Shown piece after piece: positions 9,070-17,817 of a stretch of 64,000 bases of DNA. Made by a program: the position numbers and the translations under genes. The notes below the pieces were generated by a model. That model was not told the origin of the DNA. It saw nothing but the letters and a program-made list of their open reading frames with translations, and ran no database searches. Position 1 is the first letter of the stretch. Every line of letters begins with the position of its first letter. The stretch comes from Sphingobacterium sp. (lineage in GTDB: Bacteria; Bacteroidota; Bacteroidia; Sphingobacteriales; Sphingobacteriaceae), in contig JAIRVH010000023.1 of NCBI GenBank assembly GCA_031253985.1, positions 124,001 to 188,000 on the forward strand. The letters run 5' to 3'.

Positions 9070-10265
9070 TGCCTCAATATAGCGATTATATATACTTTGG
9101 TGATAATCTCGAAACTTTTGATTATTTTCATCAACAAGTTCAAGACGTCTTGGGTGTTGATTTGAAGTTTTTTGATTCATTCGAAGCCATGGATATGTAT
9201 TTTCAAGAGCAAAAAGGACAATTTTTTTCTGTGGTATTCTATGAAAAAAGCAAAAGCTTAAATAGGGATCTGTCACGGTTGAGAAAGCTTGTGGAGCATG
9301 GAAAAGATACATTACTGATTTTGATTGGAAATGATCTTTCACGTTTTGAAAAACAATCTTATTTTGAGGCAGGTATCACAAATACGATTGGTCCGCGTGC
9401 CTATACGGGGGTTTTTGAATCGGTTAGAAAATACATTAAGTTATATTTTGAAGCGACAGCCCAGACTGAAAAATTTGATACGGCGAACACATCTTTTCCT
9501 CAAATAGGAATTCCTCTTGGAAAAAGATTGTTTGATATAGCAGTTTCTTCGATTTTAATTCTCCTACTTTCCCCGATCCTGGCAATTGCTTATCTCGCCA
9601 TCAAGCTAGAAAGTAAAGGTTCGGCAGTATATAAGTCGAAACGGATAGGATCTGGCTATTATATGTTTGACTTTTATAAATTCAGATCGATGTACCCGGA
9701 TGCTGACAAGCGTCTAAAAGAGTATATGGCGCTTAATCAGTATGCAGATGCAGCATTAAGTGTCAATCATCGTGCTGTGGCCTCTGTGATAAGCGATACC
9801 GATGCACAACTTTTTACAACAGATGAGCTACGTGATGTGCTTATTGATGATGAAAGTATTGTAAAAAGTTCTGATAGCGCTGGTAGACAAAAAAAAGCAG
9901 CTTTCTTTAAACTTGAGAAAGATCCACGTGTAACCAAGGTAGGTCGCATTCTCCGTAAATATAGCATTGACGAACTGCCCCAGTTGTTTAATGTACTCAA
10001 AGGCGATATGTCCATTGTAGGAAATAGACCGCTACCACTTTATGAGGCCGAGATGCTGACGACAGACGACAGCGTCGAGCGATTTATGGCGCCAGCAGGT
10101 ATAACCGGCCTATGGCAGGTAGAAAAACGGGGCGATAATGGAAGTATGTCTGATCAGGAAAGAATAAAACTGGATATTGACTATGCACAGCATTATTCGG
10201 TCTGGATGGATTTAAAAATATTGTATAAGACGTTTTCCGCATTCATCCAAAAGGCGGATGTTTAA
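9069..10265 (+). CDS. Initiating sugar-phosphate transferase with N-terminal pseudo-receiver
   Basis: A 398-residue protein. Residues 1 to about 130 fold-match a receiver domain, but the acceptor Asp is absent (region 'FFSVVFYEKS') and the Lys-Pro turn is altered ('GITNTIGPRA'), so it cannot be phosphorylated in the usual way. A membrane helix (about 155-177) and a bacterial sugar transferase domain (PF02397) follow: 'YKFRSM' at 203-208, 'DELPQLFNVLKGDMSIVGN' from 301, then 'GITGLWQV'. This family moves a sugar-1-phosphate from a nucleotide sugar to undecaprenyl phosphate, the first step of capsule or exopolysaccharide assembly. About 70 extra residues (211-283) sit between two catalytic motifs and contain a Ser/Asp-rich stretch. 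A topology with no multi-spanning N-terminal region is as in WcaJ-short/PglC-like enzymes. Confidence 0.9.
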   Translation: MPQYSDYIYFGDNLETFDYFHQQVQDVLGVDLKFFDSFEAMDMYFQEQKGQFFSVVFYEKSKSLNRDLSRLRKLVEHGKDTLLILIGNDLSRFEKQSYFEAGITNTIGPRAYTGVFESVRKYIKLYFEATAQTEKFDTANTSFPQIGIPLGKRLFDIAVSSILILLLSPILAIAYLAIKLESKGSAVYKSKRIGSGYYMFDFYKFRSMYPDADKRLKEYMALNQYADAALSVNHRAVASVISDTDAQLFTTDELRDVLIDDESIVKSSDSAGRQKKAAFFKLEKDPRVTKVGRILRKYSIDELPQLFNVLKGDMSIVGNRPLPLYEAEMLTTDDSVERFMAPAGITGLWQVEKRGDNGSMSDQERIKLDIDYAQHYSVWMDLKILYKTFSAFIQKADV

Positions 10266-10285
10266 TAACATAAATATTTATTTCG

Positions 10286-11026
10286 ATGAATTTATTGCTT
10301 AAAAGGGCTTTCTTGCTATTAAATTTAGTTACAGCAAGCCTATTGCTAAAAGCACAATCTGTAATGGACCCAACGGATATGGTTGATTTTACAAAGCTGA
10401 AATTGCCGCCTTTGGAAACCCTCTATCAAAATGCCAAGCAAAGTCCCGGAGTGGAAATGTATGAGGCAAAAATGGAAGCGCAGGCTAATCAATTGATAAC
10501 CGAAAAGAGAAGTTGGTTAAAATATTTCAGAGTAGGTGGATCTTGGCAGTACGGCAATATCGCGATCAATTCAGCTTTTACGAATGAATATACTCCTCTT
10601 TTCTATCAGTCTTCCGGCGTAACCCAAAGCTCCTATTACGGAACTGCCGGCGTCAATATTCCTTTGGATGATCTCTTCGATCGAGGCAATAAAATCAAAC
10701 GTCAGAAGATGGAACAGCGGTTTACGCAGCTGGAATTGGATAAGTGGCTCGATGAGCAACGGATACGTATCGTCAACTCCTATACGAAAGTAAAAACTGC
10801 TCTTTCTACACTCAAGAAAAAAATTGAAGATTACAATATCGCCTTAGCTAATTACAAAATGACTGAAAATGAGTTTAAGTCAGGCAATGCAAATATTAGC
10901 GATCTTAATACAGCAAAGAAGTTGGAGACAGAGGCTTATGAAATTCTTAAAACCAACGAATCTATTATTACCAATGAAATCCTTACCTTAGAAATCCTAA
11001 GTAAGACAAAAATTATAAGCCAATAG
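10286..11026 (+). CDS. TolC-like outer-membrane protein, half-length
   Basis: A 246-residue protein with signal peptide ('LLNLVTASLLLKAQS') and the TolC/OEP pattern: 'LPPLETLYQNAKQSPGVEMYEAKMEAQ' (long helix), a short beta section ('RVGGSWQYGNIAINSAF'), a second strand-rich part ('AGVNIPLDDLFDRGNKIKRQ') and a long helix pair ending the protein. Normal TolC proteins are about 420-480 residues with two such repeats; this has one. It sits where an outer-membrane polysaccharide export protein (Wza/OPX) would be expected, and no Wza-like gene occurs in the locus. It may form the outer-membrane part of the exporter together with the following co-polymerase. This role is inferred from position. Confidence 0.75.
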   Translation: MNLLLKRAFLLLNLVTASLLLKAQSVMDPTDMVDFTKLKLPPLETLYQNAKQSPGVEMYEAKMEAQANQLITEKRSWLKYFRVGGSWQYGNIAINSAFTNEYTPLFYQSSGVTQSSYYGTAGVNIPLDDLFDRGNKIKRQKMEQRFTQLELDKWLDEQRIRIVNSYTKVKTALSTLKKKIEDYNIALANYKMTENEFKSGNANISDLNTAKKLETEAYEILKTNESIITNEILTLEILSKTKIISQ

Positions 11027-11030
11027 CATC

Positions 11031-13187
11031 ATGAATATTTTCCATTATATCTTTCGGGCCATTTTCAGAATTAAGTGGTGGCTGTTGATTTTGCCGCTAG
11101 GTTTTGCCTTGTTGGCGATTTACCTGACTCGTCAAATGGACAGGCAGTATAAGACTGATATTACGATCTATACAGGTGTTATTTCAAGTTATGGAAGTGA
11201 TCCGGGCGAATCCAATGCCTCGCAGGACTGGAACGTATTGAACAATTCGATTCAGAATATTATCAATACCATCAACTCGAAGGAAACGATCAAAAGGCTT
11301 TCCATGCAGTTATATGCACGTCTGATGATCCATGGTGATGCCACTAAAGATAATGTATATATTACTGCAAAACATTATAAAGAACTTGTGGCAATTACAC
11401 CGAAAGATGTACAGAAGTTGATTGACAAAAGTTCGGAAGAGAATACGGTTGAAAATCTGGAAAAATATGAGAAAGCAGACCGCAACAATTTTGTCTATGG
11501 TCTTTTCAACTGGAACCACCCTTATTTCAGCTACAATGCCCTTCGCGAAAATATTAAAATCAACAGGGTAGACAATAGCGATATTTTACAGATCAACTAT
11601 CAGGCAAATGATCCGGGAGTTGCTTTTCAGACACTGGACATTTTGAGCAAAGTCTTCGCGATCGAATATACCAATTTGCAATTCGGCAGTACAAATAATG
11701 TCATCCGGTATTTCGAGGCGGAGCTTGAACGTATAGGCCGAGAACTTCGCGGACAGGAAGATTCTTTGACAATGTATAACGTTGAAAACCGGGTGATCAA
11801 TTACGATAAACAGACGGAAGCAATTGCTTTATTGGATAAAGAGTATGAACTACGACATCAGGATGTCTTATTTGTTTATAACAGTTCACAGGCAGCTATA
11901 AAACAACTTGAATCGGGGATGGATGCCAATATGCGGGCGATCAAAAATAATACAGAGTTTTTGGCACGTATGAATCAGATTGCAGACATCAACTATAGCA
12001 TTTCAAAGATAAGGACTTTGAGTGTAGATTCTCTTAAGCAAAAACAGGGCGGAGCGGATTTAGATGTGCTGTCGCATGAGCTGGATCAAAAGGAAAAGGG
12101 CTTCCGTTCATTCATGGATCAATATACATCGGAAAAATACACTAAAAACGGCTATCCAAATGCAAATTATGTGAAACAATGGGTAGAAGAACTTCTACGT
12201 TTTAAACGCTCGGAAGCAGAACTTAATGTCGCCCGTGATTTTAAGCAGGAACTGGATCACAAATACACACAATATTCACCTATCGGCTCTGTCTTAAAAC
12301 GTAAGGAACGCGGCATATCGTTTACAGAACAATCTTATTTGTCGATCTTGTCCAGTCTAAATGCAGCACGTTTGCGATTGAAGAGCTTAGAGATGAATTC
12401 GGCGACGCTGAAAGTGATCAATCCGGCAAGTTTTCCTTTAAATGCACTTCCACATAGCAGGAAATTGATTGTTTTTGCAGTATTTTTTGGAACGGTCGCA
12501 TTTATACTTGGTATATTGCTTATTATCGAACTTTTTGATCGTACGCTGAGGGATAAAACTCGAACTGAACGGATTACAAAAGGAAAAGTGATTGCAGCGT
12601 TACCTAAACTTGGTAAAAGTGGAGCCAAGCAGCATAAAATTGAAGAAAGGGCAGTCCATGTTTTGGCCAATAGATTATATGGTTTTTACAATAACTCAAA
12701 TCCTATAAATTTTATTAATATCGTCAAGTTCTCATCCACACTGGATTTAGGTGGGCTGACGGATATTTTAAAATCTTACTGGCAGGGATTGGGCATTAAT
12801 GTACTGGCATATAAAGAGGGAACTGATTTTAGTGCCGAATCGAGGGAATATTTAGTGGATGATGCGTGGACGGAAAAACTGGCCAATTATGATATTTCAT
12901 TAGTCAAGCATGGCTCTATGGCATTACGTCCGATCCCTTCTATATTTCTAGAGCGAGGGATGGCTACATTATTGGTTTTAAGGGCAGACTCGGTATGGAA
13001 AACAGAAGATGAACTGATGTTTGCAGATCTAATCCAACGTTCTTCCGGTAAACCAATCGTAATCTGTCTCATGAATGCCGAAAAATATGTTGTAGAAGAA
13101 TTTACAGGTATGTTACCTCCGTTTACTTTCTTGCGGCGTCTGGAATATCAATTGGGTAATTTTGGTCTGACATCGTTGGGAAAATAG
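11031..13187 (+). CDS. Wzz/GumC-type polysaccharide co-polymerase with pseudo-kinase domain
   Basis: A 718-residue inner-membrane protein: first membrane helix about 13-31, a large periplasmic coiled-coil part with a Wzz motif ('INRVDNSDILQINYQANDPG'), second helix about 478-500, and a cytoplasmic domain to the end. This matches polysaccharide co-polymerases fused to a tyrosine autokinase (Wzc-like). However, the Walker A position reads 'KFSSTLDLGGLTDILKS', without the Gly-x-Gly-Lys-Ser/Thr, the Walker B-like segment is 'DISLVKHGS', and there is no Tyr-rich tail. Kinase activity is therefore unlikely. It follows the TolC-like gene by four bases and likely sets chain length and bridges the envelope. 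Confidence 0.85.
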   Translation: MNIFHYIFRAIFRIKWWLLILPLGFALLAIYLTRQMDRQYKTDITIYTGVISSYGSDPGESNASQDWNVLNNSIQNIINTINSKETIKRLSMQLYARLMIHGDATKDNVYITAKHYKELVAITPKDVQKLIDKSSEENTVENLEKYEKADRNNFVYGLFNWNHPYFSYNALRENIKINRVDNSDILQINYQANDPGVAFQTLDILSKVFAIEYTNLQFGSTNNVIRYFEAELERIGRELRGQEDSLTMYNVENRVINYDKQTEAIALLDKEYELRHQDVLFVYNSSQAAIKQLESGMDANMRAIKNNTEFLARMNQIADINYSISKIRTLSVDSLKQKQGGADLDVLSHELDQKEKGFRSFMDQYTSEKYTKNGYPNANYVKQWVEELLRFKRSEAELNVARDFKQELDHKYTQYSPIGSVLKRKERGISFTEQSYLSILSSLNAARLRLKSLEMNSATLKVINPASFPLNALPHSRKLIVFAVFFGTVAFILGILLIIELFDRTLRDKTRTERITKGKVIAALPKLGKSGAKQHKIEERAVHVLANRLYGFYNNSNPINFINIVKFSSTLDLGGLTDILKSYWQGLGINVLAYKEGTDFSAESREYLVDDAWTEKLANYDISLVKHGSMALRPIPSIFLERGMATLLVLRADSVWKTEDELMFADLIQRSSGKPIVICLMNAEKYVVEEFTGMLPPFTFLRRLEYQLGNFGLTSLGK

Positions 13188-13193
13188 TTGGAT

Positions 13194-14639
13194 ATGATGC
13201 AGTATGATCATACGAAATGGATGATATCTGGTCGGTATTTGCTCCTGCTGCTCCTTATATTAGGAGGATTGGCAGGAACTTATATTTTCATTTATGCAGG
13301 ATTGCCATTGGCTATGTTGTTCTATATGCTGCCTGTATTTATACTGGTCATTATGGTCCTGCTGTCCTCGCCGATAAGTTGTTTCTTTCTATTGTATATA
13401 GTGTCCTATCTTGTGATGGGGGTTGGGCGATATATTACATTCCCGCTACCCGTCGGTGTGATACTCGATATACTGATCTTATTCAATTTTCTTGCTCTGG
13501 CCCTGCACTTTATCCGTGGAAATCCTTTAGGCAAGGTTCATTTTAACTCTTTTCTTTTTATTTCTATCCTCTGGATGCTTTATTGCATGCTGGAAATTGT
13601 AAATCCAATGTCAACCTTTGCCAATTGGATTACGACTGTCCGTAGCATTGGGATGCATATTGTCTTATTTCAATTATTGGTATTTGTCAGCCTGGACAAT
13701 TTATCCAAATTGCGCTTATTTTTTAAAATTTGGGGTATACTCGTTCTGTTAGGTGCTTTAAAGGCTATTGGCCAGAAATACATCGGTTTGGACCGATTCG
13801 AGTCGGTTTGGTTATATACATTTGGTGCTCATACACACGTCATTTATAGTGGGATACGTTACTTTTCATTTTTCAGTGATGCGGCAAACTTTGGCTGTCA
13901 TATGGGCTTGGCAGTGGTTGTTTTTACCATTCTTGCTATTTATGAAAATCAGGCAAAACGGCGTTTTGTTTATATGATTGTTGTAGTTTTTGCCGCTTAT
14001 GGCCTAATGATATCTGGTACCAGGGCAGCTATCGCTGTGCCTTTTGCAGGATTTGCTTTCTTCATTATCCTTGTAAAAGAGTGGAAGTGGGTAATCTTTG
14101 GCATTTCATTATTAATAATGGCTTTTGCCTTCTTTAATTTAACGAGTATCGGCAATAGTAATTCAGATATCCGTCGTATGCGGACGGCTTTCTCTTTTTC
14201 AAAGGATGCTTCGTTCAATGTTCGCTTGGAGAACCAAAAAAAAATGCGAACTTTTATGGGAGATCATCCTTTTGGTATAGGATTGGGTGGATCTAAACAT
14301 GCCAATGAAGGTGATGAAATACATGGTATTGCAACTGATTCTTCCTTCGTTTTTATATGGGTGGAAACGGGAATTGTCGGCCTGATATGTTATATTCTTT
14401 TATGCCTCACCATATTGGGATATGGTACTTATTACGTGCTATTTCGGCTGAAAGACAGGCGGATAAAGTCTATTGTGATGGCGGCCACAGCTGGCCTTGC
14501 TGGAATTATGGTTGCAGGATATGCGAATGAAGTCCTCCATCAAATGCCTACCGGGCAGACCGTATATATTTTGATGGGCGTTATTATGCTTTCGCCTTAT
14601 TTAGAAAAAAAAATGAGCGATGAAATCGGAATTGTATAA
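13194..14639 (+). CDS. O-antigen ligase/polymerase family membrane protein (Wzy-like)
   Basis: A 481-residue protein with about 10-12 membrane helices and a large loop between the later ones containing 'GDHPFGIGLGGSKHANEGDE' and 'TDSSFVFIWVETGIVG', typical of the Wzy_C/O-antigen ligase family. Such proteins polymerise lipid-linked repeat units in the periplasm or ligate them to an acceptor. ATG at 13194 or 13197 is the likely start; the TTG at 13188 directly abuts the previous stop. The gene sits between the Wzz-like gene and the glycosyltransferases, supporting the polymerase role. It overlaps the next gene by 20 bases. Confidence 0.85.
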   Translation: MMQYDHTKWMISGRYLLLLLLILGGLAGTYIFIYAGLPLAMLFYMLPVFILVIMVLLSSPISCFFLLYIVSYLVMGVGRYITFPLPVGVILDILILFNFLALALHFIRGNPLGKVHFNSFLFISILWMLYCMLEIVNPMSTFANWITTVRSIGMHIVLFQLLVFVSLDNLSKLRLFFKIWGILVLLGALKAIGQKYIGLDRFESVWLYTFGAHTHVIYSGIRYFSFFSDAANFGCHMGLAVVVFTILAIYENQAKRRFVYMIVVVFAAYGLMISGTRAAIAVPFAGFAFFIILVKEWKWVIFGISLLIMAFAFFNLTSIGNSNSDIRRMRTAFSFSKDASFNVRLENQKKMRTFMGDHPFGIGLGGSKHANEGDEIHGIATDSSFVFIWVETGIVGLICYILLCLTILGYGTYYVLFRLKDRRIKSIVMAATAGLAGIMVAGYANEVLHQMPTGQTVYILMGVIMLSPYLEKKMSDEIGIV

Positions 14640-15534
14640 AATATCGTTTATAACGGTCAATTTTAATGGGTTGGCTGATACGATTTCCCTGCTGGAGAGT
14701 ATTCTAGATGCGAGACTATCTTTTACATATGAAGTTATTGTCATCGATAATGGATCATTAAAAAATGAATATAGTTTGCTCAAGCATCAATTTCCTTTTA
14801 TTAAGGGCTATTATAATGAAGTAAATCTGGGATTTGCTGGAGGAAATAATCTCGGTCTGGAAATAGCTAAAGGCGAATTTATATATTTCCTAAATAATGA
14901 TACGCTGCTCCCAAAGAATGCCGATAGTGAAATTTTGAGCATGTTAGAAGTCTTTGCGCGGCATTCACTGGTAGGTGGAGTTTCACCTAAAATAATGTAT
15001 TATCAACCCGAGGGAATGATCCAATTTGCAGGGTGCACGCCGCTTACATCAATTACCCTTCGTAATAAGCAGATCGGTTATCGGGAACTGGACAGCGGTC
15101 AATATAATAACTGTGCTGAGATTCCATATTTACACGGTGCAGCTATGTTGGTGCCTAATCGGATTATCAAAGAAATCGGTATGATGTCGGAGCTTTTTTT
15201 TCTATACTATGAGGAGTTGGACTGGAGCTGTAGGATTAATAAAAAGTATCAATTAGTGTATTTTGCAGATGCCCATATTTATCATAAAGAAAGTGCCTCC
15301 ACGGGTAGAGAATCCCCGTTAAAAACATTTTATCTGACACGTAACCGCTTGTTATTTGCTTATCGAAATAGGTCGGGGCTACAACGGATTTTGGCTATTC
15401 TTTATCTTATTGGGATAGCAAATAGTACAAGATTGATTAAATTTGTTTTTTTGGGTATGTGGAGGCATGTTAGGGCAGTAGGTTTAGGCACATGGTCTGG
15501 GATTAAATTATTTTCTAAAAAGAATCTAAGCTGA
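14620..15534 (+). CDS. Glycosyltransferase family 2 (rhamnosyltransferase-like)
   Basis: A 304-residue GT-A enzyme. The start of the domain ('ISFITVNFNG'), the nucleotide-binding 'VIVIDNGS', the 'NLGFAGGNNLGLEIAKGEFI' segment and the 'FLNNDT' DxD-like motif are typical of WbbL/RfbF-type GT2 enzymes that add rhamnose or similar sugars; 'YYEELDWSCRI' carries the catalytic acidic residues. The dTDP-rhamnose pathway is encoded at 32.8-36.2 kb, so rhamnose is a plausible donor. It is translationally coupled to both neighbours (overlap of 20 bases upstream and 1 base downstream). Confidence 0.88.
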   Translation: MKSELYKISFITVNFNGLADTISLLESILDARLSFTYEVIVIDNGSLKNEYSLLKHQFPFIKGYYNEVNLGFAGGNNLGLEIAKGEFIYFLNNDTLLPKNADSEILSMLEVFARHSLVGGVSPKIMYYQPEGMIQFAGCTPLTSITLRNKQIGYRELDSGQYNNCAEIPYLHGAAMLVPNRIIKEIGMMSELFFLYYEELDWSCRINKKYQLVYFADAHIYHKESASTGRESPLKTFYLTRNRLLFAYRNRSGLQRILAILYLIGIANSTRLIKFVFLGMWRHVRAVGLGTWSGIKLFSKKNLS

Positions 15535-16715
15535 TGGGAACGGTTTTGTTAATTATGGAAACATTGATTTTTATCCCTTTCTTGGTTTGGGTCATGTATT
15601 TCTTTGTTTTTTCAGTCGGTTATCGCGTTCCGAAGAAATTATTGTTTGCAAGATCACCTATTCAACACCGATTTCTGATTATTTTTCCAGCTTATAAAGA
15701 GGATGCGGTTATCGTTGATAGCATACAATCATTTTTGAGGCAAGATTATCCAAAGGATTTGTATGAAATAGTTGTTGTATCAGACAGCATGAGCGGAGAA
15801 ACGAATGAGGAGCTTCAACGTTTGGGGGTACGGGTACTCATTCCTGAATATAAAAAAAGATCTAAAGCTGCTGCTCTAAATTTAACAATGTCCGTGATCC
15901 GGGAAGAAGACTTTGATGGTGTGGTTATATTGGATGCGGATAATTTGGTATTTCCAAATTATCTAACGCTCGTCAACGATTGTTTTGCAGCTGGTGCTAT
16001 TGCTGTCCAAACCCACCGTATAGCAAAAAATAGCAATACCGATACCGCCTATCTCGATGGGATCAGCGAGGAAATAAATAATTCAATTTTTAGGAAAGGC
16101 CATGTAAATCTGGGTTTACCTGCAGCGCTAACGGGGTCAGGCATGTTGTTTGAAATTAAGTGGTTCAAAAAGACAATGGCTAAGATAAGCTCCATGGGCG
16201 AAGATAAGGAGCTCGAGTATTATTTGCTTTTGGATAAAATATTTACAGTGTATTTGGAAAATGTATATGTACTGGATGAAAAGGTGCAGACCCGTCGCGA
16301 TCTTTCCAATCAGCGAAAAAGATGGATTGCTGCTCAAATTGACACCTTTTTAATCACTTTGAAGCGATTTCGTACAATAATCCGTACGCATAACTGGCCA
16401 ATGCTGGATAAGCTTATCCAATGGTCGATTCCGCCGCGTATCATTTTGCTCGGAATGGTTCCTATATTAGGTTGTATAGTCTATTTTGTGGCTCCAGCAT
16501 TGGCCTATAAATGGCTTATACTCTATGTGTTTTTTCTCCTATCTCTCGGGCTGGCCGTACCCAACAGATTTTACAACCGCAGGACCTTAATCTGCTTTTT
16601 AAAATTACCATTTATTTTTATAGCAATCTTGCGTAGCTTTATGGGAATCAAATCGGGACGTAATACTTTTGTGCATACACCGCATGGCGAAAAAAAAGAA
16701 GATTATAATCATTGA
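15534..16715 (+). CDS. Membrane-bound glycosyltransferase family 2 with Q-x-x-R-W motif
   Basis: A 393-residue protein with an N-terminal membrane helix, a GT-A domain ('FPAYKEDAVI', 'VVSDSMSGET', 'ILDADN', 'GSGMLF', 'GEDKELEYYL') and 'NQRKRW' followed by two or three C-terminal membrane helices. The QxxRW motif and this topology are those of synthase-type GT2 enzymes (cellulose, chitin, hyaluronan synthases, NodC), although single-addition enzymes also have it. It sits inside a Wzx/Wzy-type cluster, so a single or branch addition on the lipid carrier is more likely than processive synthesis. The 3' end overlaps the next gene by 32 bases. Confidence 0.85.
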   Translation: MGTVLLIMETLIFIPFLVWVMYFFVFSVGYRVPKKLLFARSPIQHRFLIIFPAYKEDAVIVDSIQSFLRQDYPKDLYEIVVVSDSMSGETNEELQRLGVRVLIPEYKKRSKAAALNLTMSVIREEDFDGVVILDADNLVFPNYLTLVNDCFAAGAIAVQTHRIAKNSNTDTAYLDGISEEINNSIFRKGHVNLGLPAALTGSGMLFEIKWFKKTMAKISSMGEDKELEYYLLLDKIFTVYLENVYVLDEKVQTRRDLSNQRKRWIAAQIDTFLITLKRFRTIIRTHNWPMLDKLIQWSIPPRIILLGMVPILGCIVYFVAPALAYKWLILYVFFLLSLGLAVPNRFYNRRTLICFLKLPFIFIAILRSFMGIKSGRNTFVHTPHGEKKEDYNH

Positions 16716-17817
16716 GGCGCAACGAATCTTCCGCCTCAATAAACACGGAATGGATTTTGTGGCTTTGGAAGTTATCCGTGCTCTTCAAAAACTGGATACC
16801 TTTAATCATTATATTATCGCCGTCGGACCTGGTGAAGATCACTGTTTGGAGGGGTCGGCAAATTTTGAGATTAGAGTTTTGGAAAGCTCCAACTATTTTA
16901 TTTGGGAGCAGATCCTTTTACCCAAGCTTATTAAAAACAGTAATGCTGATCTCTTGCATTGTACCTCCAATACGGCCCCTTTACGGCTGTCTGTTCCGCT
17001 GGTACTTACTTTGCATGATATCATCTTTATGGAGAAAAAGATTGGCAGCAATTCGTCCATGTACCAAAATTTGGGTCGCCTATATAGACGTTGGGTGGTA
17101 CCTCGTGTATTGAAAAGTGTGCATACAGTGATAACTGTATCCAAGTTTGAACAAAAAAATATTGAAACTGCCTTTCCCAAATTGCAAAACAATATCACCA
17201 CGGTTTATAATGGTGTAAGTTCAAGATTTAGGCCTTTGGATTTAGAATTGGCCAGTCAATTTTCGAAGCTTGAAAAGGGAACTTTTTGGCTTCTTTTGGG
17301 CAATACAGATCCTAAAAAGAATCTAAGGAACACCTTGATGGCTTATGCTTTTTATTTGGATAGAAGCACCCACAGGAAAAAGTTACTCCTGGCCGATTTA
17401 GATCATACATATTTAGCAAAACTATTAAAAGAACTCGATCTGTTGGCGATCAAAGATTTTATTTTAGTCGAAGAATATATTGCCCATGATCAATTGGTCG
17501 AAGTTTACAATGGTGCTTTTGCTTTTTTGTATCCTTCTATCCGGGAAAGTTTTGGACTTCCCTTGCTTGAAGCCATGGCCTGTGGTACGCCTGTGGTGAC
17601 TTCCAATACCTCCGCTATTCCTGAGGTTGCTGACGACAGTGTCGTGTACATCGATCCAACTGATATTAAATCTATTTCTGAAGGTATGTTGAAACTGGAG
17701 AATGATCCGCATTTATATAACGAGATTTCCATCAAGGGGCTCGCACGGAGCAAAGCTTTCAATTGGGAACATACAGGAAAACAGACATTAGCTATTTATG
17801 AAGGCGTATATTTATAA
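16684..17817 (+). CDS. Glycosyltransferase family 4/1 (GT-B)
   Basis: A 377-residue GT-B enzyme. The N-terminal half has 'HGMDFVALEVIRAL' and 'TLHDIIFME'; the C-terminal Glycos_transf_1 domain has 'LLLGNTDPKKNLRNTLMAY' and the retaining-enzyme donor motif 'SIRESFGLPLLEAMACGTPV' (E-x7-E). ATG at 16684 is preferred over a GTG at 16669, as 'MAKKKKIIIIEAQRI' starts the first beta strand. It resembles mannosyl/glucosyltransferases of exopolysaccharide clusters; donor and acceptor cannot be told from sequence alone. It overlaps the acyltransferase gene by 20 bases. Confidence 0.88.
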   Translation: MAKKKKIIIIEAQRIFRLNKHGMDFVALEVIRALQKLDTFNHYIIAVGPGEDHCLEGSANFEIRVLESSNYFIWEQILLPKLIKNSNADLLHCTSNTAPLRLSVPLVLTLHDIIFMEKKIGSNSSMYQNLGRLYRRWVVPRVLKSVHTVITVSKFEQKNIETAFPKLQNNITTVYNGVSSRFRPLDLELASQFSKLEKGTFWLLLGNTDPKKNLRNTLMAYAFYLDRSTHRKKLLLADLDHTYLAKLLKELDLLAIKDFILVEEYIAHDQLVEVYNGAFAFLYPSIRESFGLPLLEAMACGTPVVTSNTSAIPEVADDSVVYIDPTDIKSISEGMLKLENDPHLYNEISIKGLARSKAFNWEHTGKQTLAIYEGVYL

